DNA of 64,000 bases from Alphaproteobacteria bacterium (GCA_030426905.1 JAUHXQ010000005.1:1-64000); one strand, 5' to 3'. Shown: positions 1 through 8,908, counted from the stretch's first letter. Notes: a model not told the origin generated them from the sequence alone. A program made the numbers and translations.

Positions 1-779
1 GTGATTGCGATAAAGACCGTATTGCACAAGTGATCCGCAATCTTATTTCTAATGCGCTAAAATATGGTAATAATAAGCCTATTAATGTGCAGGTATCGGT
101 TAAAGACGATCAGTATGTTGAGTTGCTTGTTATTGACCAAGGAGTTGGTGTTCCAGAATCTGATCTAAAAAGAATATTTGACTCCTTTGAAGAAAGCACC
201 AGAACGAGAACTGATGCTGGGGGAACAGGTCTTGGCCTTGCAATATGTAAAGAAATCATCAAATCGCATTGCGGTAGTATTTTTGTTAGGAACAATCAAA
301 ATAGAGGCGCAACCTTTGGATTTAAATTTCCAATTATTGATGCTGAAATAGCAGATGATAAAATTGTCAAGATAGAAGCGAAAAACTCCTATAAAAGAAC
401 AATTTTAGTAGTCGATGATCAAAAATCAATTTTGGATACTGCAGCGTTAATTTTGCCTGCTTTTGGCTATAGAGTGCTTACCGCAGAAGGCGGGTTTGCA
501 GCTCTTAAAATGCTAAAAAAAGAAATACCAGACTTGATTTTACTAGATGTAATGATGCCAGACCTAAGAGGGGCAAAAGTTCTAGAAAAAATAAGAAAAT
601 CTTGGAAATGGTGCAACATTCCAGTAATCGTCCAGAGTGGCTACGCTTCTGTCAAAGACAAAGAGGTAGCAGAGGTCCGCAAATTCGGCATTCAAGGATT
701 TATCGTCAAGCCATATAAAATGGAGCAGCTAAGAGAGGTGATGGATGGGATTACTTTGGATGTCGAAGCAGAAATTTAG
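1..779 (+). CDS. Hybrid histidine kinase, C-terminal part (HATPase + receiver), 5' truncated by window edge
   Basis: The reading frame is open from base 3, so the gene starts outside the window; the GTG at 30 is internal. The visible part begins in the HATPase_c domain: N-box (VIRNLISNALKYG), G1 box (DQGVGVP) and G2 box (GTGLGLAI). A complete receiver domain follows from about codon 125 of the visible part, with the acidic pair VVDDQ, the phosphoacceptor in LLDVMMPD, a Ser/Thr position in VIVQSGY and the conserved Lys in VKPY. The kinase would autophosphorylate on a His upstream of the window and pass phosphate to its own receiver. A stand-alone receiver inside the tra operon (12134-12517) has a similar IILQSGE/KPY signature, so a phosphorelay to conjugation control is possible but inferred. 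Family assignment is secure; the stimulus is unknown. Confidence 0.93.
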   Translation, partial: DCDKDRIAQVIRNLISNALKYGNNKPINVQVSVKDDQYVELLVIDQGVGVPESDLKRIFDSFEESTRTRTDAGGTGLGLAICKEIIKSHCGSIFVRNNQNRGATFGFKFPIIDAEIADDKIVKIEAKNSYKRTILVVDDQKSILDTAALILPAFGYRVLTAEGGFAALKMLKKEIPDLILLDVMMPDLRGAKVLEKIRKSWKWCNIPVIVQSGYASVKDKEVAEVRKFGIQGFIVKPYKMEQLREVMDGITLDVEAEI

Positions 780-1002
780 TAGAAATAGAATCTATACTCT
801 TTGATACTGCTTAACTCAGCAAGAACAAACAATACCTGTAAATTTAAAAAGTATTAATGACTTGCCTAAACGCTAAGACGTTCCACAATATGCGGCATAA
901 GAATTAAGATGATAGGACGACAAAAAAGTATTGCATCTGTAACCAACTCATTTTCGGCGCTTGAGGTAGAAAAAACTATAAAACATTTCTTAAAACTTCG
1001 GT

Positions 1003-1098
1003 TGTTTGTAACAGTGGAGTTGTGGGTAAATATTTTAATATTTATCCAAAAAATGTGTGTCAATTTTTTAAATTGTCCACATTTTGTCAAATCCCCTT
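1003..1098. repeat. Cruciform-like repeat, copy A
   Basis: The unit opens with CAGTGGAGTTGTGGG. A first hairpin has arms GGGTAAATATT and AATATTTATCC, and a second has GTCAATTT and AAATTGTCC. It closes with TCAAATCCCC. Copies B (1166-1285) and C (35410-35560) share this plan: an outer GTGGA/TCCAC stem around two inner hairpins, with TGTGGGTAA/TTATCC words that resemble DnaA boxes. Confidence 0.55.
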
Positions 1099-1165
1099 GT
1101 TTTAAAAAGGTAATATTATAATTGAAGAAGCAATAAACTAAGAATAATATATTTTTTAATTGCTA

Positions 1166-1285
1166 TTTGTAATAAGTGGAGTTAGTGGATAAGTTTTTGA
1201 GATAAGATCTCAAAAATTATCCAAGCTACTTGTGTGTAAATGCAAAGCATTTTCTACAGATAGCGGCAAATCCACTGTCTTGAGT
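1166..1285. repeat. Cruciform-like repeat, copy B (best preserved)
   Basis: The outer stem AGTGGA (near 1177) pairs with TCCACT (near 1272). Inside are a near-perfect hairpin with arms GGATAAGTTTTTGAGAT and ATCTCAAAAATTATCC around AAG, and a second hairpin TGTAAATGC-AAA-GCATTTTCTACA. This predicts a three-way junction in single-stranded DNA or RNA. It is the clearest of the three copies. Confidence 0.6.
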
Positions 1286-1389
1286 CTGACAGCTTATCAC
1301 AGCATGACTCGACTCTGCTAGTATTATCAGATCTTCCATTGTATGTATTAAAATCTAACTTCTCAAATATTTCGTGTTTTTCCATAAGA

Positions 1390-1540
1390 TTTAGCACAGA
1401 AACACTGACACGCTTTTGTGTGAATATGTTTTTACACTTTTATGCTAAAACGCTAATACGCTTTAGCACTTGTATGCCTTCCTGTACGCACTAATGCACT
1501 TTTGTGTTTTAAAGTTTTAATGCTTTTACTAAAAAAAACT
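1390..1540. repeat. Iteron-like short direct repeats upstream of parA
   Basis: Words of the form (A)CRCTTTTRTG recur: ACACGCTTTTGTGT, TTACACTTTTATGC, ATACGCTTTAGCAC, ATGCACTTTTGTGT and AATGCTTTTACT, each separated by roughly 20-30 bases. Their place just before the parA promoter suggests binding sites for the ParA-linked small protein or for the replication protein (parS or origin iterons). The words are visible; the role is inferred. Confidence 0.45.
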
Positions 1541-1556
1541 AAAGCACTAAAATGCG

Positions 1557-1585
1557 TTGACACACACCTCTATGTCAGTTATAAT
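1557..1585 (+). promoter_or_regulatory. Consensus sigma70 promoter of parA
   Basis: A perfect -35 box TTGACA (1557-1562) is separated by exactly 17 bases from a perfect -10 box TATAAT (1580-1585). Transcription would begin near 1592, giving a very short leader before the ATG at 1611. It lies directly after the iteron-like words, so occupancy of those words could repress it. Confidence 0.8.
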
Positions 1586-1610
1586 GAAAATTATAACTTG
1601 AGTGTTTCTA

Positions 1611-2255
1611 ATGATTATATCTTTTTTAAATCAAAAAGGCGGTGTTGGAAAGACAACTTTATCGATACACATTGCTGCACAGTTATCTTTGAGCGGACAT
1701 AAGGTATTGCTTATAGATTCAGACCCGCAAGGCAGCGGCTTAGATTGGGCAGCCACTAGAGAAAAAGATCCAATTTTTACAACCATTAGCATCGATAAGC
1801 CCATCATACACAAAGAAATCAATTCTCTTAAAAAAGGAAGGGATTATATCCTTATAGATGGTCCCCCTAGAGTGTATGATGTTGCTAGATCTGCGATAGC
1901 AGCAAGTGATCTCGTATGCATACCGGTGCAACCTTCTCCCTATGATGTATGGGCAGCAAAAGAGATTGTCGATTTAATAAAAGAAGTGTCAGTGCCTTTA
2001 TCTGAGTTTAAAAAAATATCTTCAACTTTTATAATAAACCGCAAAATACATAATACGGCTATAGGACGCGACGTTGTGGAGGCCTTAAAACCATACGAAA
2101 CCCCTGCTTTAGATACGCACATATGCCAAAGAATATCATATGCTGATTCTGCCTCAGCTGGCTCAACTGTCATGGAAGATAATAAAGATCAGCACGCAAT
2201 AGAAGAAATAAAAAAACTTACCAAGGAAATATTAAAAAAATTTGATAGGTCCTAA
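1611..2255 (+). CDS. parA: ParA-family partition ATPase
   Basis: This is a 214-residue ParA/Soj-type Walker ATPase of the short plasmid class. The deviant Walker A motif KGGVGKTT lies at residues 9-16, a Walker A' region LLIDSDPQGS follows, and Walker B is in ILIDGPP. Such proteins position plasmids or excised integrative elements on the nucleoid. The ATG at 1611 is preferred over the GTG at 1602 because it gives the usual start MIISFLNQKGG and leaves room for the transcription start. The gene ends 2 bases before the next small gene, so the two are coupled, as in parA-parG type cassettes. Only the short form is present, with no N-terminal HTH, so repression would have to come from the small partner. 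Family assignment is firm. Confidence 0.93.
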   Translation: MIISFLNQKGGVGKTTLSIHIAAQLSLSGHKVLLIDSDPQGSGLDWAATREKDPIFTTISIDKPIIHKEINSLKKGRDYILIDGPPRVYDVARSAIAASDLVCIPVQPSPYDVWAAKEIVDLIKEVSVPLSEFKKISSTFIINRKIHNTAIGRDVVEALKPYETPALDTHICQRISYADSASAGSTVMEDNKDQHAIEEIKKLTKEILKKFDRS

Positions 2256-2257
2256 AA

Positions 2258-2500
2258 ATGAACAAAAAAGTCACAATTTCTACAAAGCCTTTAACTGGAA
2301 AACAACAAAAAATTATAAATAATTGGGTTGAAGGCAAAGAGCTAAAGCCATCAATTAATAGTCAACCAGAAGTAAGATTTACTGTTGTGTTACCAGAAAA
2401 TTTATATGCAAGTCTAAAAATCACTGCAGTAAAAGAGAAGAAAAAATTGAAGGAACTCGTAGCTTCCATTGTCAAAAGTTATGTAGAAACATATAAGTGA
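2258..2500 (+). CDS. Small ParA-linked protein, probable ribbon-helix-helix partition partner
   Basis: An 80-residue basic protein starts 2 bases after parA, so it belongs to the same transcript. The N-terminal half is Lys/Gln-rich and probably flexible. The C-terminal half has a strand-like VRFTVVLPENLYASLKITAVKE followed by a helix rich in Lys, which fits the strand-helix-helix pattern of ribbon-helix-helix DNA-binding proteins. Short ParA proteins usually work with such a centromere-binding partner, so a ParG/ParB-like role is inferred from position and fold pattern, not from a recognised family. The iteron-like words upstream of parA are the obvious candidate sites. Confidence 0.65.
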   Translation: MNKKVTISTKPLTGKQQKIINNWVEGKELKPSINSQPEVRFTVVLPENLYASLKITAVKEKKKLKELVASIVKSYVETYK

Positions 2501-2615
2501 TTTCGCATACATACATATAAACATAAAAACTTTTACACATATTATCACACCAACACACATATTTTTTAACTCAATTACATCAATTGATGCAATATAGAGA
2601 TTAAATATTTTTTGC

Positions 2616-2646
2616 TTGACATGTTTATGTTGTTATAAGATATAAT
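2616..2646 (+). promoter_or_regulatory. Probable sigma70 promoter for the small RHH gene
   Basis: A -35 TTGACA (2616-2621) and a -10 TATAAT (2641-2646) are both perfect but 19 bases apart, longer than optimal. That spacing suggests a weak or regulated promoter. The start codon at 2677 is only about 24 bases from the expected transcription start, and no clear ribosome binding site is seen. Confidence 0.6.
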
Positions 2647-2676
2647 GGTTGTATATGATGATCTAAAATTATCTAG

Positions 2677-2865
2677 ATGACTGAAAAGAAAAAAAAATTA
2701 GCAAGAATAACCTTATCGTTTCCCGAGGATACTTTACAGGAAATAGATATGGTAATAGAACAAAACTTCCTTACAAGAACTAAATGGTTTCTTGATGCAG
2801 CTGTAAATAAGCTACAAAAGGATAAACAAAAAGGTATAGACGATGTTATAAAAGGAAAAAAATAA
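2677..2865 (+). CDS. Ribbon-helix-helix (CopG/Arc-type) DNA-binding protein
   Basis: This 62-residue protein has the strand ARITLSFPEDTL, helix QEIDMVIEQNF and helix RTKWFLDAAVNKLQK, the order expected of a single RHH unit that dimerises through the strand. The ends are strongly basic. It stands alone between the ParA pair and the DnaA-like replication gene, behind its own near-consensus promoter, so it may be a copy-number or replication repressor of the element. The fold call is good; the target is unknown. A second RHH-like protein (29298-29642) sits next to traD. Confidence 0.7.
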   Translation: MTEKKKKLARITLSFPEDTLQEIDMVIEQNFLTRTKWFLDAAVNKLQKDKQKGIDDVIKGKK

Positions 2866-3065
2866 AAAGTGCATTAGATACAACGACCTAATACACCTCT
2901 TATATGTACAGAATTTGTACTAAAACCATAACCTTATTCTTTCATATAAAAGATTACTAGTCAACTTTTATCTGTGCACTGCTATTTTAATTGAAAGGAG
3001 TATGCGTACTAAATGCAATTTTAGTGCTTTACTTTTTGTCTTATACGTAAAAATGGTAGTAAAAA

Positions 3066-4169
3066 ATGACGAAATTGCTTATAAACGAGCACCCTTTAAT
3101 GCTCCTACCCACTTTAGCAAAGGCAATAGGGTTAAACGAATCAATTATACTACAACAACTCCATTATTGGTTAAACCCTAAAATAAATAATAATAAAAAA
3201 GAAGGACGTTATTGGGTATTTAATTCCTATAATTCTTGGAAAGAACAATTTCCTTTTTGGTCAGAAACAACAATTAAAAGAACTATATTGTCCTTAGAAA
3301 AACAATTATTGATTGTATCTAAGAACTTTAATAATTCTTCGTTTAACAAGACAAAGTGGTACAGTATCGATTATAAAAAATTGTCAGAACTTGAACGTAT
3401 AGATCAAATTGATAGTATTAATACCAACCACAAAAATTTTGATACAATAGACATACACGATCGATTGGATCAAAATGACCCATGGAATAGATCAAAAAGA
3501 CCTGATGAGGAGACCAAAATGATTCGTTCTATAAATACAGAGACTACAACAGAGACTACAACAGATATCTCTCTTAGAGAGAAAGATTTAGATGCATTAA
3601 TTTTGGAATGGAATAAAAATATTCCCAGTATTGGATATGATATTAGTTTGACAAAAAAAAGAAAACAAAAACTTACTAATGCATTCATAAATATTTTTAA
3701 AAAAGACATGGATTTATGGAAAAAATACCTATCGATAATAGTTGAGAGTAATTTTTTAATGGGAAATATTACTAACTTTAAAATTAATTTTGATTGGGCA
3801 ATTAGCGAAGAAAATATTCTCAAAGTTCTTGAAGGTGCTTATTCAGAAAAGGAAAAAAATAAAGAATTAAAATGCACATACAAAGATAAATCTGAAGATA
3901 TTAGATGTTATATAGATGCAATAAAAAATGATCTATGGAAAGAGTTGAGCAAATTCTTACTAAAAGAGTGGGGAGAGGATATTTTTTTTAGTTGGTTTAT
4001 GAAATTGCAATTTGATGTTTTGGAAGATCGTACATTATACCTGAGAGCAGATAATGGATTTATCAAAAAGTACATAGAAACGTACTACGTTCCTAAAATT
4101 GTAAAAATTATCAAATTAAATTTTGGTGATTTACTTGATAAAATACACATACATGCTAATGATAGCTAA
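3066..4169 (+). CDS. DnaA-like element replication protein
   Basis: A 367-residue protein in two parts. The N-terminal ~110 residues (LLPTLAKAIGLNESIILQQLHYWL, then WVFNSYNSWKEQFPFWSETTIKRTI) form the winged-helix-like start typical of phage and plasmid replication proteins. The C-terminal ~75 residues (WKELSKFLLKEWGEDIFFSWF ... YLRADNGFIKKYIETYY) resemble DnaA domain I, the part that recruits helicase. No ATPase domain is present between them; the middle is a polar linker with Thr-Glu repeats. Rickettsiales plasmids carry comparable DnaA_N-containing proteins. I infer it initiates replication of the excised element. No ribosome binding site is evident before the ATG. The stop overlaps the next gene. 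Confidence 0.75.
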   Translation: MTKLLINEHPLMLLPTLAKAIGLNESIILQQLHYWLNPKINNNKKEGRYWVFNSYNSWKEQFPFWSETTIKRTILSLEKQLLIVSKNFNNSSFNKTKWYSIDYKKLSELERIDQIDSINTNHKNFDTIDIHDRLDQNDPWNRSKRPDEETKMIRSINTETTTETTTDISLREKDLDALILEWNKNIPSIGYDISLTKKRKQKLTNAFINIFKKDMDLWKKYLSIIVESNFLMGNITNFKINFDWAISEENILKVLEGAYSEKEKNKELKCTYKDKSEDIRCYIDAIKNDLWKELSKFLLKEWGEDIFFSWFMKLQFDVLEDRTLYLRADNGFIKKYIETYYVPKIVKIIKLNFGDLLDKIHIHANDS

Positions 4170-5328
4170 TGATTTAAGAAATAAAATTTTTATGCTCAGA
4201 CGATTTGTAATAAATAAGCTTAAAGTTTTATGGATGATATCAATACTATTCATGTCTATGATATTAGGATCGATAGATTTCTATTTGAGTATAGCATCTA
4301 AAAAACAAGAGCTGAAGTCTAGGTTAAATCACATCAAATACACAGTACTAGAAACTCTACAGCAGGATTTTGATAAAATATTCCATGCACGTTCTTATCT
4401 TAGCATTAGAAGCAATTTAAAATACTTAAATAATGCAGAAATAGTTAAAAACAGGTCAAATAAAATTGAAAACACACTGGTAAGCATACATAATGGCTTT
4501 CTGCAAATAGACACCACAGGTGAACTTCTACTATTTTCAATAAATGAAATAAAAGGGAATATTAAACTAACCATAGGCCCTGACATTTTTTTTGATTTTG
4601 ATACTACACCAAAACACGCAAACAATCTTAGCTCAAGCATATCTTTGATTTCAGGAAGTCTTTTTTTGAATTATGGTATAAAAAACAATTACATGAGTGT
4701 TTTTAAGGAAGTATTTCTTATAAATTCTTCCTTAAAAAGTTTAATTTTATTCACACTGTCTGCTGGGCTGAGCTTCTGTTATTTCCTGAGTGAACTCGAC
4801 GATAAAGAAGTGAAGCTGCTTATTAAAACTGCCAGTCTAGATAATCGTTTGTTGACAGAGAAATTTATGCTAAAAATAGCAGGTGGTGAAAAAGAAGTGC
4901 TTTCTTTGATAAGGGTTAATTTAATCGTCAATAGAAAAGCTAATAGCGGAGTTAGAGGATTTGAAATGCATGATTTAATAAAAGAGAAATTGCTAACAAT
5001 TTTAGATAAGAATCTGACAAAGGAAACAGTAGTAGAGCTTGTAGACCATGCAAACAATATATTTCCTAAATCAGAACATTTGTATGGCCAAGTATTAAAA
5101 GAATATCCTAATTTATTGAGCAATCTAGAATATTTACTTAAAAACGCAGAGAGAGTAGGGGTAAATATTCACAAGATATCGGAACTTAGAAAAAATATAA
5201 TTTATGATGGGATTTCCCAAACTCAAAACATTATTTTAGGAAATGGCTATATCAGAAGCTTTAAACATGACTTTAATCGCATAAAGAAAGAGTCTGGCAT
5301 TATCACTAATTTAGAAAGTTTAATCTGA
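4153..5328 (+). CDS. Two-helix membrane protein of unknown function
   Basis: The gene overlaps the end of the replication gene. ATGs at 4153 and 4159 are both plausible starts and neither has a ribosome binding site. Near residues 15-45 there is a hydrophobic helix (VLWMISILFMSMILG), then about 140 residues that would be periplasmic, then a second helix near residue 195 (SLILFTLSAGLSFCYFL). The rest, about 170 residues, would be cytoplasmic and helical. This layout copies the sensor part of a two-component receptor, but I see no histidine-kinase or cyclase motif. I do not recognise the family. It may be a kinase-less sensor, and the neighbourhood holds three other signalling proteins. Confidence 0.6.
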   Translation: MLMIANDLRNKIFMLRRFVINKLKVLWMISILFMSMILGSIDFYLSIASKKQELKSRLNHIKYTVLETLQQDFDKIFHARSYLSIRSNLKYLNNAEIVKNRSNKIENTLVSIHNGFLQIDTTGELLLFSINEIKGNIKLTIGPDIFFDFDTTPKHANNLSSSISLISGSLFLNYGIKNNYMSVFKEVFLINSSLKSLILFTLSAGLSFCYFLSELDDKEVKLLIKTASLDNRLLTEKFMLKIAGGEKEVLSLIRVNLIVNRKANSGVRGFEMHDLIKEKLLTILDKNLTKETVVELVDHANNIFPKSEHLYGQVLKEYPNLLSNLEYLLKNAERVGVNIHKISELRKNIIYDGISQTQNIILGNGYIRSFKHDFNRIKKESGIITNLESLI

Positions 5329-5442
5329 GTTTGCCGTTTTTAAGCCTATAAGGGGATGAGGCCTAATATATGTAGGAAAATTATCAGAGAGTGATTTTAA
5401 AGATAAACATATGAAAGAATAAAAATAAAGGAAATAAAAGAA

Positions 5443-6825
5443 ATGTTATCAGTGGTAGATCAGGGAATTATAGTTATCTATATAGTTATATGTTTTATAA
5501 TAGGATTAGCGAGAAATAATAAAGATAAAACTTTAAAAGAGTATACAGTAGGGTTTAGTTATTTACCTACGGCATTTTGGGTAATGACTATATTTGCTAC
5601 CGAAGTAGGCGCAGGAAGTAGCATAGGTATAATACAGAAAATATATGAAGATCGAGGTTATTTTCTAATAATACAAAGCTTTGTATTATTTCATTGGATT
5701 TTAATGTATTGTGTAATGCCTCAAGGAGTAGGAAGATTTGATGGCTGCATATCATTAATAGATGTTATGGAACGATTATATGGGAAATGGGGAAAATATA
5801 TATCAAGTATTTCGGGAATATTAATGACAGTAGTTTTACTGGCATCACAAATAACTGCATTAGGGTATCTTTTTAATACGTTACTTAATGCATCATTTGA
5901 TGTTGGGATTATAATTGGTTTTGGGGTTGTAGTCTTTTATTCATATAGAGGTGGAATGCGAGCAGTAACAATAACAGATATCTTTCAGTTTTTTGTTTTT
6001 ATGGTGGCATTGCCAATGATAGCTAGTTATGCATATAAAAATTTAGCAACGCAAAATTTAATAGAATCCATTAGTTTTGGGAAAGAAAAAAGCATCAATT
6101 ATGAAAATTTTTTATCATCATGTTTTTATATAGCGACACAAGGAATAAATTTACCATATATTCAAAGGATATTGATAGTAAAAGATAAAATTCAATTGAG
6201 ACAAGTCATTATAGGTAAGGCTTTAGTAGCATTTTTTTACTATATTGTACTAGCTGTAATAGGGTTGTCTTTAGCGTCGTTGTATAACAATGCAGAAAAA
6301 GATCAATATATTATTTTTTATAGATATATTGTGGATTATATCCCTATAGGGATAAAGGGGATAGTGATTATTGGAATGTTATCACTAATCATGTCGAGTG
6401 CTGATTCATGGCTAAATAGTTCTAGTGTTATTTGTGCTCGCAATTTGTACAAGGCAATTTATCCAAAAATGTCAGATAAAAAAGAAGTACTAATAGCAAA
6501 AATTGCATTAGTGATTATTGCCTGTATATCATTATACATGGCTAAGTTCAATAAGGATATATTTGAGTTAATGATGTTAGCTACAAATAGTTTTAATCCG
6601 TTAATATTTATGCCTGTTATAGTAGGGTTTCTAGGGAAAAAATTTAGTAAAAATGAATACATTACATCAACAATAATGACTATACTATTTATAGTCACTG
6701 TATGCTTTATAAAAGGAAAGTTAGACTCTTATGTATTAATGTTAGGGACATTATTTAATATATTAATTATACTGAGTATAATGTTATGTGGTAAATTAAG
6801 ATTACAGAAATGCAGGAACGGTTAA
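5443..6825 (+). CDS. Sodium:solute symporter (SSS family)
   Basis: A 460-residue polytopic protein with about 13 hydrophobic segments in the SSS (proline/pantothenate permease) pattern. Typical stretches are EYTVGFSYLPTAFWVMTIFA and EVGAGSSIG near the first sodium-site helix, SYRGGMRAVTITDIFQ in the middle, and IMSSADSWLNSSSVI near the late sodium-site helix. It would import a small solute with Na+; the substrate cannot be read from sequence. A ribosome binding site AAGGA lies about 10 bases before the ATG. The gene overlaps the S66 peptidase by 16 bases, so the two are co-translated. Pairing with a murein tripeptide-releasing peptidase hints at amino-acid or peptide salvage, an inference only. 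Confidence 0.9.
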   Translation: MLSVVDQGIIVIYIVICFIIGLARNNKDKTLKEYTVGFSYLPTAFWVMTIFATEVGAGSSIGIIQKIYEDRGYFLIIQSFVLFHWILMYCVMPQGVGRFDGCISLIDVMERLYGKWGKYISSISGILMTVVLLASQITALGYLFNTLLNASFDVGIIIGFGVVVFYSYRGGMRAVTITDIFQFFVFMVALPMIASYAYKNLATQNLIESISFGKEKSINYENFLSSCFYIATQGINLPYIQRILIVKDKIQLRQVIIGKALVAFFYYIVLAVIGLSLASLYNNAEKDQYIIFYRYIVDYIPIGIKGIVIIGMLSLIMSSADSWLNSSSVICARNLYKAIYPKMSDKKEVLIAKIALVIIACISLYMAKFNKDIFELMMLATNSFNPLIFMPVIVGFLGKKFSKNEYITSTIMTILFIVTVCFIKGKLDSYVLMLGTLFNILIILSIMLCGKLRLQKCRNG

Positions 6826-7697
6826 AAATAATTCAAGAAAACAAAATTTATGTGGTTGCACCTTCGAGTGGAATTCCAAAGCAAATTTTAGAAAAATTAC
6901 CTACTACAAATAAAAATCTCTACATACCTGAAAATAGTTTTAAAGAAAATTATGTATATCTATCAAATTCAGATGACAGTAGATTTGAAATTTTAAAAAA
7001 TGCATTAGAGCAAAATGATTATAGTATAATTTGGTGTCTAAGAGGAGGCTACGGAGCAGCAAGAATAGTAGAAAGATTGTACAGTGTAAAAAGACCAATA
7101 AAAGAAAAAATATTCATTGGTTATAGCGATATAACAGCCATTCATTTGTTTTTATCACAAGAGTGGGGATGGAAAACAATACATGGTCCTATGTTAAGTG
7201 AAATATATGATTCAAGTAAAGATAGTAAAAATTTTATGTATTTGAATAAGATAATTAATGGAGTAACTATTACTATAGAGTTAGTGCCTATAAATAAATT
7301 TGCTAAAAATGTTTCAACAGTAAAAGGTAGCATTAGTGGTGGGCATATGGATTTACTCAATATGAGTATCAAAACTAGGTGGGAGATAAAGCCTAAAGAA
7401 ATAATATTTTTGGAAGTTAATAATAGAAAAGGGTATCAGATTGATTTCTATTTAACTCATTTTTTACAAGCTGGAATTTTTAATGAAGCGAAAGCATTGG
7501 TTATAGGAGATTTAACTCCAAAAATAGATGGTTATGTAGACTATGCGGTGAATAATTTTGCAAATAATATTAACATCCCAGTGTATAAAACTAATTGTTT
7601 TGGACATGGTAAAAACAATTATCCTCTAATGTACAACGCAAATTATCAAATAATGAAAGATGTTGATAATAGCTATATGATGAAAATGATTACCTAA
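6810..7697 (+). CDS. LD-carboxypeptidase (peptidase family S66)
   Basis: A 295-residue cytoplasmic S66 serine peptidase. The family signature CLRGGYGAARIVE is near residues 72-84, the nucleophilic Ser is in GYSDIT (about residue 105), the Glu in FLEVNN (about 200) and the His in FGHGK (about 265), giving the Ser-Glu-His triad in the expected order. Known members remove the terminal D-Ala from murein tetrapeptides, or hydrolyse microcin C7 (MccF type). The two roles cannot be separated here. It overlaps the symporter gene and is followed 10 bases later by a sensor kinase, so the genes from 5443 to 9883 look like one operon. Confidence 0.9.
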   Translation: MQERLKIIQENKIYVVAPSSGIPKQILEKLPTTNKNLYIPENSFKENYVYLSNSDDSRFEILKNALEQNDYSIIWCLRGGYGAARIVERLYSVKRPIKEKIFIGYSDITAIHLFLSQEWGWKTIHGPMLSEIYDSSKDSKNFMYLNKIINGVTITIELVPINKFAKNVSTVKGSISGGHMDLLNMSIKTRWEIKPKEIIFLEVNNRKGYQIDFYLTHFLQAGIFNEAKALVIGDLTPKIDGYVDYAVNNFANNINIPVYKTNCFGHGKNNYPLMYNANYQIMKDVDNSYMMKMIT

Positions 7698-7707
7698 TTT
7701 AGATAGA

Positions 7708-8907
7708 ATGTTTAATAAGCAGTTGAAGGATCAATTAGAATCAAATTCTATTACCGTGTTTCTTATTTTTTCTGTTCTAAATAATTTTTTATCTTTTTCT
7801 ATTCTAGATTTTGCTGACCATAATAACATAATCTATTATATGAGGGCAGTATTAGGTATGTTGACAATGGTACTAATATTTTATCAAATAATACCATTTA
7901 AGTATGAGAATTTAAAACTAAGGTACATATATTTAATATATACACTAAATATCCCATTTATTAGCTTTTTCATGTATTTCTCTCAGATTGGTAATAACCA
8001 ATGGTTAATTAACTTAATAATTACAAATTTTGTATTATTGTATTTGGTAAACTTTATTTATTTTATCATCATTACATTTTTAGGTATAATATCCAGCTTT
8101 TTAACATACTACGGTCTATATAAGGATATTAACAATCTTTATCAATATTTATTAAGCAATGTAAATGAACTTATATTTATGAGTGCTTATTTAATTATAA
8201 TTTCTAGTTTTTTTATCTACTTAAAAGAGAAGAATAAAGCAAACAAGGTACAAAATATGAAAAACCTTGCTTATTCAATAGCGCATGATATGAGAACACC
8301 ATTGTCATCAATTAGATATAATATCGAATTATTATTCGGGAATTTAACATCAAGAGCTAAAAAGCAAGCGATTAGCCAATATAATAGAGCGTTATTTCTA
8401 ATAGATAAGACAAATATAAATATTGATACCATGTTATTAAATATTAAACAGGAATTAAGAGCAAAGATACAAATATTAAATCTATCAAAAATAGTAGAAG
8501 AACTGATAGATTACTATCCATTAAATCAAGAAGAAAAAAAGTATTTTAAAGTAGTGTATGAAAACTTAGTTTCAGAAGTAGAAGTTGATAAGTCATATTT
8601 TAATCATGTAGTAATAAATATTTTAAAAAACGCACTATATCAAAGAAATAAACATCATAAAGGCACAATAAAATTGATAGTAAAAGCAGACATGGTCATT
8701 ATAGAAGATAACATAATTGGTATTAAAGAAGATGAACAAGTAAAAATATTTCATCCTTTTTATACAGAAGAGAAAAGAGGTACTGGTTTAGGTCTCTCAT
8801 CTAGTAAAATGGTAATGGAAAAAATGGGTGGAAAAATAATATGTGAATCAGTATATTTACAATATACAAGATTTATTTTAATGTTTAAGAAAGTCAGACA
8901 TAGATAG
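7708..8907 (+). CDS. Membrane histidine kinase (CqsS/LqsS-like layout)
   Basis: A 399-residue sensor kinase. The first 170 residues form about six hydrophobic helices with almost no loops outside the membrane. The dimerisation/phosphoacceptor helix follows (AHDMRTPL, His near residue 192), then the N-box (VVINILKNALYQ) and G2 box (GTGLGLSSSK). The G1 box reads EDNIIGI instead of DNGIGI, so ATP binding may be altered. It has no attached receiver; the next gene, 2 bases downstream, is the response regulator and almost certainly its partner. Integral-membrane sensing by a six-helix domain with a dedicated regulator recalls the autoinducer kinases CqsS and LqsS. That comparison is from layout, not from a search. 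Confidence 0.85.
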   Translation: MFNKQLKDQLESNSITVFLIFSVLNNFLSFSILDFADHNNIIYYMRAVLGMLTMVLIFYQIIPFKYENLKLRYIYLIYTLNIPFISFFMYFSQIGNNQWLINLIITNFVLLYLVNFIYFIIITFLGIISSFLTYYGLYKDINNLYQYLLSNVNELIFMSAYLIIISSFFIYLKEKNKANKVQNMKNLAYSIAHDMRTPLSSIRYNIELLFGNLTSRAKKQAISQYNRALFLIDKTNINIDTMLLNIKQELRAKIQILNLSKIVEELIDYYPLNQEEKKYFKVVYENLVSEVEVDKSYFNHVVINILKNALYQRNKHHKGTIKLIVKADMVIIEDNIIGIKEDEQVKIFHPFYTEEKRGTGLGLSSSKMVMEKMGGKIICESVYLQYTRFILMFKKVRHR

Positions 8908-8908
8908 C

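Larger units (their letters stand above)
780..1610. other. Non-coding, highly structured region upstream of parA
   Basis: No convincing gene is seen in this stretch of about 830 bases; the short frames in it have no family features. It holds two cruciform-like repeats (1003-1098 and 1166-1285), a series of CACTTTTGTG-like words (1390-1540) and a strong promoter for parA. A stretch near 945-1000 (preserving CATTTTCGGCGCTTGAGGTAG) resembles 35270-35325 (TTACTTTCGGCGTTTGAGAT), so both flanks of the conjugative element share sequence. Likely roles are partition, replication or transfer signals; this is inference. Confidence 0.6.

Noticed and set aside
909-1121. 70-codon frame across cruciform copy A
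   Set aside because: The sequence is structured repeat DNA, and the predicted peptide has no family pattern. Copy C has no comparable frame.
3002-3178. 58-codon frame with AAGGAG just before its ATG, overlapping the DnaA-like gene
   Set aside because: The ribosome binding site is too close to the ATG, and the frame is out of register with the conserved replication protein.
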